A DNA stretch of 17,036 nt, from assembly GCA_035591015.1 (NCBI GenBank), contig JAXIUW010252503.1, forward strand, positions 1-17,036. The letters are read 5' to 3'. Each line of letters starts with the position of its first letter. Within the stretch, counting starts at the first letter, position 1. The stretch comes from Cephalothrix simula (taxonomy: Eukaryota; Nemertea; Palaeonemertea; Archinemertea; Cephalotrichidae). The notes beneath the pieces were generated by a model. It was not told the DNA's origin and did not search any database. It was given only the letters and a program-made list of their open reading frames with translations. Positions 9,014-17,036 of this stretch are shown piece after piece. A program made the position numbers and the translations under genes.

Positions 9014-12000
9014 AGACAAAAGAACACAATAATGATTATTTCGAAAATTTGATATTCAACAAATCTGTCACTACCATTTCTGTCAGCCATATGCTATTAA
9101 GCCAGTATTTCCAAATAAAAGATGATTTAAAATCAATTTACCATTCAGAATAGATTTTATGACAGGTAGGGGTGTACCGCTCTGATTTCGAAGGTCGACC
9201 CGAATCTACTCAAAAGTTTTCGAAATCTTGAGCGCCGAACTTACTTTTCGGTCATAAAATAGCCCAAAAAACCCAGATGTCAAATTTACTTGTATTTTAT
9301 CATAATGAACGACCCAAAGTTGATTACTTATCCGAAGTAAAAATAATGATCTAAATTTACTTTTTGGTTTTTTTTTTCATTCTAAAAGTGTCCCCCGAAT
9401 GAGCGATACGTGTTATCCTCACATTCACAATGTTTAGACTCATTCATAAAGCGTGCATGAACCGATTAAGATATTTGATTATGGTTTAGATTATTCAAAG
9501 ACATCTGGTGATATCTCATATTTTTCGCATACGTCAAACTACCATATTTGGAATTCGACGCCAAAAAAGGAAATGGTTTTTGTAAGACGCCCTCTATTGT
9601 TACTAGGTTTTTTTCGTGGAATACTATGGCTGCCATATGTTAATATTTGGAGCGAAGAAATAGACTTTTTTTACAGATAATTCATGGTGAATATAACATT
9701 ATTTTCAATAATATAAGAACAATATTATCTTTCATATTTTGCTTTTGTGTCACCTAAATTTGTATACCTTTCAAGCTAAACTGTCTGGAAATATCGACTC
9801 ATTACATTAAATTTTCTCGTAAATTTATGTTAAATATAACTTGATCGAACATTGTAAGAAAATGTACTCATGCTTGAGAATCATGCATACCCTCTAAACA
9901 TTGTGCTATGTACTGAGTGAGTCCCCGGGGTCAGAATACTGTTAATCAGGGGAAAATTCTCTTTAAGAATTTTAAATCTTATAAAATCATAACAAATAAA
10001 ATGCAGTGCAGTGGAGTGGCGCAACGCAACTATGCAGCCCGCCATGCGTTTTCCAGAGAGGTTTAGCTTTAACAACGTGCGTCTACGCGTATACATAAAC
10101 AAAAGATGTGTCATAATTAAGGTACGCATGATTATAAGTCATTTGAACCTATTCATGACATATAATTGGGAATTTTCGCATTACGTCATTGTCGGCTATT
10201 GAATATTTTGCATAGCCACTTATACGTGAATTATATGACTCAAATAATTTATTAGGAAACACATTAGTCAGTTGAGCACATTAAGTGGAATATGGATACA
10301 CGAAGGATGTATCATGAGTTTTAAGTTGGGATTCTTACTTTTTTATGTCTTATAGGGATTATTTTTTATGGGTACTGTTGGGTGTTGTTAGGCAAATCAT
10401 TGCGCGGATTTATGTCGATCCAAATGGCCAGCTTAATACTGTCACGAGAACTTGATAAAATTGCATTTCTGGTCAGTAATGCCTCCGTTCTAATGTTTTA
10501 AGTTTAGACTACAAAATGCACGATTATTTATTTTAAAAGTTGCCTTAGGTGTATCGTGCTCATTACAGTAATTGTTGAAGCGAGGACTTCCGGTTTTATG
10601 TACTCATGATGATGAAAAAATGTCTACTCGCGGATTTCATTCATAAATGCGACCATATTAGGAATTTTACCAAATAAGGAAATACTATGGCTGTGCATCA
10701 AGGAAATTACCTGGCATAAAGGACGTAAGTCGATGCCGAAGTTCGAAGTACGAGGTCTTTAAGTTAATGCAATATGCCAAATGTTCTCAAACTAAACAAA
10801 AACAATGAAGTTGTTCAAATTTTTTTCGTCGTCGAAGAATTCTAGATTTCTTTGCTACATCACCACGAATTTTATTATTGATCAATTTTGAATGAATATC
10901 TGTTGTCTTTAAGATGTTTTTGGCATCTTCGATCTTCATTCAATTTTTAAGAAAATTCTCGATATTTACACATATTTCGTCACTGGTGCATATATCTCAA
11001 GTCGCTGAAGTCATTAATTAGGACAAAAGACTTCATGATATTACCAGACACATATACATGTAGTTTGTTTTCACACGTACACATTTTGAAAATGCAACCT
11101 CTCCACATCTAAAAATGTCGTTATAATTTTTTAAAATGTTTTTCCTAGTGACAGAAGTTTAGAAAAAAACCAAAATAATAATATCGACTAATATCTTATT
11201 AGAAGATACCGTGTCCGTATCTTTTTTCACAATCTATTTAATGGTTAGTTTTGATCAGATTTTATCAATCTATTACGTTTATTATGATAAAATATTTTGA
11301 TATTGTATTGTCTAATCACAGAAATATCCATATTGTGTTAGAAATAAACACCTTTTAATGATAATGGATAACAAATTAATAAACTTTTTATCTTAAATTT
11401 TATCCGCAGCTTAAATTGTGTCAAAAAATATTTTGTTTTTGCTAATCTCTTTCGTATTTTTGCGCTTTTGTATATATTTTGTGCTAAATGAAACTTCCTT
11501 CCAGTTTTTTTTATCATACTTGCGTAGCGCACCAAGTTATCCTGATTACCCAACAATTCATCAAACATTTTTGCGCATTTGTTTGCGCATTGATTTTAAA
11601 AGTCCGGTTAAAAGTAGAGCGTATGTTTTGTATAATTCACGCTTATAAAGTGACTTGTGTCTTTTTGTTGCCTCACTTTTCACCAAGTTGCCACCCAAAG
11701 TTTTCACTTTTAATTGATATTAAGTTGTCTTCTATTGATTCTATTGAATGGATAATTCTCAATAGGTTAAAATAGAAAGCTAGAGCACGTAAAGTAAGCA
11801 TTTAATCTGTTAGAAACGTTGTAATAGTCATCTGTGCTTATGATAGTCACACGACTGTATTAAACTGGTATCAAACTTTGTACACAACTATACACAAATT
11901 AGACAAATTTATTCAACTTCTGACAACATTCGAATATCAAAAATCCCACGACCGATACACTTGCCAACTTCAGTGTTTTATTCTTTTAGAAATTGTAGAT

Positions 12001-12390
12001 GAATCGCTTTACTGTGTCCACAATTTTCGAAAGCATTTCTAATATCATCAAATTTACTTATGAACCGATAGTTTTAGTGAATATATTTTGTTGGTTGCCA
12101 TCTAGCATGATACATTGATAAAGTCATGCACTCAGAAGTAATGCTAATATTATGTGTTCCTGATATATTGCAATATGAAATTGGAAACCGAACTGCAAGC
12201 ATTTGGAAATCATGTTGGTACTTAACTGAAATTTATTGAATTGTAGAAATTTCCTTTATCGATTTTTACTGATCTTCCAGAATAATTTTGATCAAAATTA
12301 ATTGCTTTCCTCAAAGAATGATTTTCTTGGATTGGCGAGCACTACTACTAATCTCTTAAAACTGCTATTTTTGTGTTATTATTAATTCAA

Positions 12391-12740
12391 ATCACAATTT
12401 TTGAATGGAAATGACATTCACTAGTTATTACTCAAATTCATGATGTGCCCTGACATTTTTGACTCTGTAATCACAAAGTAGCATTATTATTTTTGCCTTT
12501 TGTTAATTCCTATTTTTTAGTTGGGCGCATGAATACGGTTATACTTTTTTTTATTAGGGCAGTCAGTCCAAGCGTATATTTTGGCGCGATTGAAAAAAAA
12601 TATTCATTTTAATACATTACTTAACTATGTTACTTCGTTAAACAATGAAAATTACTTATCAATGAACAAATTCTTATAGAAGTCTGAAAACTCGCAGTCA
12701 CAATCACAATTTTTTAAAGGAAATGACGTTCACTTGTTAT
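12391..12740. repeat. Diverged direct repeat pair (38 bp, 34/38 identical)
   Basis: ATCACAATTT...GGAAATGAC.TTCAC at 12391-12428 recurs at 12703-12740. The following 100 or so bases also show weak similarity (ATTATT...TTTTG words), so the unit may be larger and old. Between the copies lies an unremarkable AT-rich stretch. Confidence 0.5.
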
Positions 12741-13689
12741 GATTTCCAATTATGCGGTAAGTCATGCGTTTTTTATCAATATATTCACTGCAAAATATCA
12801 TTATTTACATACATTTTGTCTTTAAACTCATTAAAACGGTAATTCCAATTTAAACTCAATGTTTTATTCACATCTTTTCATTGGACGTCTATCATTTTTT
12901 TTTAATTATCCGTCCCTAAAAGAAGCACGTGCTATTTTAAAATGCAATGTACACCATTTTTGCCAATGGTTTTTTGTAATGATGATTCTACAATAATATT
13001 TGTTAATATTCCCATTAGTCTCCCGATTTCGGAATTATAAAATATGATGAAAAATTACATGACGTATTCCGGGACGTATTATAGCCTTTTCATAATTATG
13101 ATCAATTATTAGTTTTAGGGTACATCAGCCAAGTGTGCCTTAAATTTTCATTTGAGACGTTTTTCCATGGGTTCCATCTGGTAAAATTGTGCAATACCTT
13201 GATATGTAAACACTTTAATGAAACTAAAACTTGTGCGACAATAAATAAACGTTAATTTATGTAATACGAAGACTTAAATCATTTATTCCAAGTTGGCAAG
13301 TAAACTTGAAAATCAAATGTTAAGCTTTACATTGATGTAAAATTATTTGTAGTTACAATCCACAACTATTACCGTGTATCTAAGAAAGTTTGTCAAAGAC
13401 CGTAATTTTAGTTTCTTTGTAATTGATGAAACCATATATCTCATTTCGAACAATTGCTAACTGCACTAACATTCAGCGAACAATGCATTATTTAGAACCC
13501 AAAACAAATTTATTTGCTCTTGGAGCATGATCAAAATACAACCCTAATTAACGTAAACTGCGCAATTAGTGCCAAAAATACTGTCAAATCATAATATTTG
13601 AGCACTAACATGTACATTATGTATGAATACTTATCTGGATAATAAAGTTTATATCTTTAAAAAAAACATGCATGTGCACAATTTAAGAG

Positions 13690-13823
13690 TTTCAGCAAGA
13701 TCACTGTAACAAAACTAATTTTACAGCAAATCCCTGGCAAAAGACTTTAAAGGAAAATTCCTGGCGTCAGAACTGCCAGGGATTTGCTGTAAAATTAGTT
13801 TTTTTACAGTGATCTTGCTGAAA
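13690..13823. repeat. Near-perfect intronic hairpin, 50-bp arms
   Basis: The left arm 13690-13739 and right arm 13774-13823 are reverse complements at 49 of 50 positions, with a 34-base loop (13740-13773). The arms begin TTTCAGCAAGATCACTGTAA and end at AATCCCTGGCA. The hairpin is transcribed with the DMRT gene in the sense direction and would form a long, almost perfect RNA duplex. It may be a small foldback MITE. It is too perfect for a typical animal pre-miRNA, but would suit an endogenous siRNA source or an RNA-editing target. Confidence 0.9.
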
Positions 13824-14021
13824 ATAAAAGTGCAGTTTTTTACAGTGAATTGTACCGTGGCGAGCAACGGCTGTTCGGTCGCGAATCGAATGTAAATGCC
13901 TGGAATCAAGAATTCCTAGAATGTACCTTCGATCTCACTCCCTCCCGAATGCCAATGTGTACTGCATGTCATATACCGCCTTTCTCGTCAGGTTAACACT
14001 GTGGGAGCGTGATTGAAAGCA

Positions 14022-14343
14022 CAGGGTGGTCTACTCACTGGAATTCCTGGAAATCACTGAAAAGTCATGGTATTTCAAAAAAAGTGAAAAAGTCAGGGAA
14101 TTTATTTTCTTCAAAGGTTTCCGCAATAAAAATTTGTCACTTTACACATAAAGATCGTTGCGGTTATTATAGAAATATGTCGCTTTACGCCATAAAAAGT
14201 CTTTGCGGTAATTTATCATAATTTATGTCTCTTATGAATATTTTCAAATTTTGCTTACACGTTGCCTCACAAAGGCCAGGGATGATTTCGCAGAGGGTCC
14301 TGGAAATCAGGGGAATAAACATCTTGGAACAGTGCCCACCCTG
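14022..14343. mobile_element. hAT-like MITE, about 320 bp
   Basis: The element starts CAGGGTGGTCTACTCACTGG and ends CAGTGCCCACCCTG, giving CAGGGTGG inverted ends as in hAT-type non-autonomous elements. Its interior holds the CCTGGAAA and GTCAGGGAATTT words seen in widespread families of this type, and a pair of TTGCGGTTATT/TTGCGGTAATT repeats. The flanking eight bases (TGAAAGCA and AAAAAGAA) match at only five positions, so the target-site duplication is decayed or absent. It lies in the intron about 650 bases before exon 2. Confidence 0.65.
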
Positions 14344-14966
14344 AAAAAGAATAATAAGCTTATACATTGTCGTATTTTGAAATAATATAGACGTTTCTGG
14401 CCTAGATTTTGCCGGGCAATCTAATTGCCTCTTCAAAACGGCCGCTTAAAAATATTTTGTTTATTAGGAAAAAACCCCTGTGAAAATGATCTATCACATC
14501 GACTGTTGTATTTTTTTTTAGCTTTTTAATATGAAAGATCAACTTAGACAATATAACAGAGGATTTATTCATTATTTACTTATCCCAGTCAGGACTTGGT
14601 TCTCTCAGCGTCATTTGTTTTGTTCACTTTGGATCCAGGGAAGATCAATTTCAAAGTTTACATTTTGGTCTATCAATTTGGGTATCTAAAAGAGTCGGAA
14701 AAATCTATGTTTGCTAGAGAAGGAAACTGAACGTGTGTTTCTAACAGACGGGTAACTGATCGTAACTAGGCATTCAGCTGTATCAACTGAATTCTAATTT
14801 ACTCTTGCAATATATCTGAAACATTATATCACTTTATTGTTCTGTCGAAATTATGAAAAATACACTGTAACCAACATGTTGTTTAAATTGTTTTAAAGGA
14901 TAGAAATTATGATCAATATTTTCAATCTATCTGATATTAGCTGTAGTGTATCAAATTCTTCAAAAG

Positions 14967-15000
14967 TTCTAACATTTTATATTTTTTGTCTTTTAAGGAG
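14967..15000 (+). promoter_or_regulatory. Branch site and tandem NAGNAG splice acceptor of exon 2
   Basis: Branch candidate TTCTAAC (14967-14973) is followed by a T-rich tract and then AAGGAG at 14995-15000. Both AGs keep the frame. The first gives an exon beginning GAGGGAAC, and the second gives one beginning GGAAC that lacks one glycine. In general AAG is used in preference to GAG, so the proximal site at 14997 is the expected acceptor. Confidence 0.7.
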
Positions 15001-15875
15001 GGAACTCAAGTGACAATGACCTTGACAGCTGCAGCGATAGTGAGCACGAATCACCTGGAATGAATACAACAAGCAACCAGTCTAAATCTCCACCTGAAAT
15101 GCCAAGCCAAAGTGCAATGCCTCCTACTAGTACATCTGGACAGATGAACTCATCTTTGTCTTCACCACCAAAACAGCACAAAGAAAGATCACATGATCCT
15201 GTGTCTTTGCCGACTGCCTACAGACCTGGAAGACTTAATAATGTTGAAATTCTGGAAAGAATATTCCCATTGCAGAAGAAATCTGTTTTAGAACTAGTTT
15301 TACAAGGCTGTAATGGTGACGTCATCAAGGCAATTGAACATTTTTTATCTGCGCAAGATACTTTCATTGCGCAACATCAAGCAGCTAGTGCACATACTGC
15401 ACAAGCGCTAAACCGTGCTAATGAAAAATCATTTCACCCTTACTGGAACAATTTGAATCACCAGAAAAACTCTGCAAGTGCTGTATTAAAAAACTCCCTT
15501 GGACTGCAATCCGCATTCACCCCTTTCACTCCATCTTCAACTTATTCAGGAAATATTCATCCAGCTCTCTCTCCTCGGGCTGCTGCATTTTGTACGGATG
15601 CTTTGCTTGGACGTTCTCCTCCTGCAGCCCACAGCAGTCGTGAGCCGCCACTATTTCCACCCACATCTGCTTATCCAACATTTCCACAGTTACCTACATT
15701 TGCTTCTGGAATAGGTGCGCCATTTTTATTTGCGCCGCAATATCCTGTTGTTCTTGACCAATCATCGTCAAGAAGGGACAGACATACGGTAAAATCACCT
15801 GCAAGTTCTGATAATTCATCTGATCTTGCTGATGATGAAAATTCAAAAGACTTGAGCTATCGTGAAACAAGCTGA
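14998..15875 (+). CDS. Dmrt3: DMRT3/Dmrt93B-like transcription factor, coding exon 2 (DMA domain and C-terminus)
   Basis: This exon completes codon 115 as Gly and runs to TGA at 15873-15875, giving a 406-residue protein with exon 1. A Ser/Asp-rich linker (about 116-135) and a Ser/Pro/Gln-rich stretch precede the DMA domain at about 190-233. That domain begins RPGRLNNVEILERIFP and includes SVLELVLQGCNGDVIKAIEH (210-229). In the family this is a small helical, ubiquitin-binding-like (CUE-type) module found in DMRTA-class proteins. The remainder is low-complexity, rich in Ser, Pro, Ala and Phe. It ends in an acidic, serine-rich tail (DNSSDLADDENSKD) reminiscent of the end of vertebrate DMRT3. 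The open frame extends upstream of the first ATG (15060) to the splice acceptor, and its phase matches exon 1 exactly. The gene is therefore a complete two-exon coding unit with no frameshift. Confidence 0.93.
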
Positions 15876-15904
15876 ATTAGGAACACGTTTGGGAAATTAT
15901 ATAT

Positions 15905-15924
15905 AATAAACTTTTTTTAATAAA
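15905..15924 (+). terminator. Proximal polyadenylation signals of the DMRT gene
   Basis: Two AATAAA hexamers sit at 15905-15910 and 15919-15924, only 30 and 44 bases after the stop codon. They are followed by a TGTGTT element at 15925-15930, a reasonable downstream GU-rich signal. Use of these would give an unusually short 3' UTR of about 65-75 bases. Confidence 0.5.
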
Positions 15925-15930
15925 TGTGTT

Positions 15931-16340
15931 CATGATTTACCTAACTTCCCAAAGGTATAAATGATCTTAGATCATATTATTCATAAAGAGCATTCTAGTC
16001 AAGTTTTTTTTTTAAATATAAGTTAGTGTACTATGTATTAGATTACTGTATGTAATGTATGTTTTCTTGGATTGCGGTATACAATCATGATTTGTAAATA
16101 ATATACTATAATATGATAATGTATCTCTGAAATTTGATTTTGTTTTTTTAAATTCAGTTTCAGAGCTGTCATTGGCTCAGCTAGATCTTTAGCTTTAAAA
16201 GTTTTATTTTGCTCAGCCTTAGGCGTTAGCATTCGGCGTAGCGAGTGAACAAATGTACCAGAACTTTAAGTGGAGTTGAAAAACTTTTATACATGTATTA
16301 GAATTTTAATTTTTAGTTAGAGAGTGCAAAAAACTTTAGT
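15931..16340. other. AT-rich sequence after the DMRT gene
   Basis: Between the proximal and distal polyadenylation signals. It would be 3' UTR if the distal signal is used. No gene, RNA or repeat was recognised. Confidence 0.4.
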
Positions 16341-16346
16341 GTTTAT

Positions 16347-16352
16347 AATAAA
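16347..16352 (+). terminator. Possible distal polyadenylation signal
   Basis: AATAAA followed by AGTGTCTTGGGGTCTTGTG, a GU-rich run of the kind that follows cleavage sites. If used it would extend the 3' UTR to about 0.5 kb. It lies just before the CpG-rich patch. Confidence 0.3.
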
Positions 16353-16369
16353 AGTGTCTTGGGGTCTTG

Positions 16370-16680
16370 TGAACACGATCGCACATCAGGGCAAAACAGC
16401 ACGACTTTGCTCACTCGCTGTGGGTTTGCGAGCTCGTACCGACGAGCTTGCTGTGTGATCGTTCCCCTTCTACATTGGTGTGTGTTTCGTACATTTGCGG
16501 GCGAGCTGGGCGAAATCTCAGAACATTCTACCCAAGTGATGCGAACACACCACATCACAGTTCGCAGTGGGCAGTTCGCGTGTGTCATGTCATTGCTTTA
16601 TCATAGCGAGCGAACTAGTAGCGTCGCACATGAAAATGTTCGATCGCACTGCGAGCTCGCATGTGGCATCGTCTTTATAA
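16370..16680. other. CpG-rich patch of unknown nature
   Basis: I count about 27 CpG dinucleotides in roughly 310 bases, against a surrounding sequence that is AT-rich and CpG-poor. GCGAGC, GCGAAC and TTCGC words recur. CGATCGCAC occurs at 16377-16385 and 16641-16649, GCGAGCTCG at 16428-16436 and again near 16651, and CAGTTCGC twice near 16560-16580. Open frames of 110 codons (plus) and 81 codons (minus) cross it, but their translations resemble nothing I know. It could be a CpG island of a downstream gene or part of an unrecognised repeat. Confidence 0.5.
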
Positions 16681-16743
16681 TACAGTCTTAATTTGTTTAA
16701 ATTCGATTGTGCAATGATACAATGTCCTTACGCGTTCCGTACA

Positions 16744-16796
16744 TCCGTATGGATGAACGAAGTTTCGCATATCGGAAATGCTGTCCGCACGGACAG
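16744..16796. repeat. Two TCCGYAYGGA palindromes 40 bp apart
   Basis: TCCGTATGGA at 16744-16753 and TCCGCACGGA at 16784-16793. The second is the core of the hairpin CTGTCCG-CA-CGGACAG (16781-16796). They sit directly before the second hAT-like element and after the CpG-rich patch. Role unknown. Confidence 0.6.
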
Positions 16797-16800
16797 TATT

Positions 16801-17036
16801 CAGGGTGGCCACTCAACCTGGAAAACCTGGAATAGCTGGAAAATTCAGGGAATCAAAAATGTGGCAAAAAAGTCAGGGAATTGACCGAAATCAGTAGAAA
16901 ACCTGGAAGAGTCAGGGAATCAGTCGGTCAACTACATGTCTTAAAATTTCAAAATGTGATAAAGAGCTTTCAAAAACCAAACCGTCAGTGATGATTACCA
17001 ACAATTAAGTATTAAGTATGTTTCATGTTGATCTTA
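16801..17036. mobile_element. hAT-like MITE, left part, cut by window end
   Basis: It begins CAGGGTGGCCACTCAACCTG, followed by repeats of CCTGGAA and GTCAGGGAAT words up to about 16920. The start and word content match the element at 14022-14343, so both belong to one superfamily, although they are not close copies. The right end lies outside the window or beyond recognition. Confidence 0.6.

Larger units (their letters stand above)
6745..14997 (+). other. Intron of the DMRT gene (8,253 bp, GT-AG, phase 1)
   Basis: The donor is GTATGT at 6745. The acceptor is a pyrimidine-rich tract ending TTTTAAG at 14997. A good branch-site candidate, TTCTAAC, lies at 14967-14973 with its A 25 bases before the AG. 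The intron separates the DM domain from the DMA domain. It is AT-rich and non-coding by eye; the open frames in it (60-95 codons on both strands) show no recognisable protein. It contains a SINE, a hairpin, a hAT-like MITE and short duplications, listed separately. Between 9040 and 12390 I see no repeat or gene I can support. Confidence 0.9.

Noticed and set aside
9453-9680. 75-codon plus-strand frame in the intron
   Set aside because: No domain, no recognisable homology and no associated splice or polyadenylation signals.
9881-10202. 82-codon minus and 63-codon plus frames
   Set aside because: Overlapping opposite-strand frames without recognisable protein features.
11338-11775. Three overlapping frames of 76-95 codons on both strands in the intron
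   Set aside because: They overlap each other in several frames, are rich in residues with AT-rich codons, and match nothing I recognise.
14993-15714. Frames of 62 codons (minus, 14993-15181) and 71 codons (plus, 15499-15714) over exon 2
   Set aside because: They are shadows of the real DMRT coding frame, which is confirmed by the DMA domain and the splice phase.
15060-15875. Treating ATG 15060 as the start of a separate 271-residue protein
   Set aside because: The frame is open upstream to a good splice acceptor at 14997 and joins exon 1 in phase; the DM and DMA domains belong together in this family.
1-17036. CRISPR arrays, prokaryotic operons or phage genes
   Set aside because: No regularly spaced identical repeats, no dense coding, and a clearly spliced animal gene is present.

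Overview
This window is eukaryotic, animal DNA. It is visibly AT-rich and has long stretches without an extended open frame. It holds one recognisable protein-coding gene, split by a large GT-AG intron. The gene encodes a DM-domain (doublesex/mab-3 related) transcription factor that also carries the C-terminal DMA domain. The zinc-module wording (SWLKGHKR), the block after it ([13 protein letters not shown]), the DMA domain and the acidic, serine-rich C-terminus fit DMRT3, called Dmrt93B in invertebrates, best. I cannot name the species. Gene structure and repeat content suggest an invertebrate bilaterian, but this is inference.

Layout: 1-1734 has no gene. 1735-2260 is a degenerate minisatellite-like field built on a GACGCTAGAAGGACG-type unit. 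3084-4073 is a foldback element of about 1 kb with two arms of nearly 0.5 kb. It is followed by a perfect 71-bp tandem duplication (4094-4235), a 50-bp tandem duplication and a short inverted repeat (4741-4915). About 1.3 kb of plain AT-rich DNA then leads to a possible promoter/5' UTR zone (about 6211-6401).

Coding exon 1 (6402-6744) encodes the whole DM domain. The 8,253-bp intron (6745-14997) contains a tRNA-derived SINE on the minus strand (about 8722-9013), a 22-bp tandem duplication, a diverged 38-bp repeat pair, a near-perfect 50-bp hairpin (13690-13823) and a hAT-like MITE (14022-14343). Coding exon 2 (14998-15875) carries the linker, the DMA domain and the C-terminus. The two exons join in phase 1 to give 406 residues. 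Two AATAAA signals lie within 50 bases of the stop.

Downstream, about 16370-16680 is unusually CpG-rich for this window and unexplained. It is followed by two TCCGYAYGGA palindromes and, from 16801 to the window edge, the start of a second hAT-like element related to the intronic one. I found no second convincing gene. The most useful leads are the intronic hairpin, the tandem NAGNAG acceptor, the upstream overlapping ATG, the CpG-rich patch and a DM-type binding motif at the apex of the upstream foldback.
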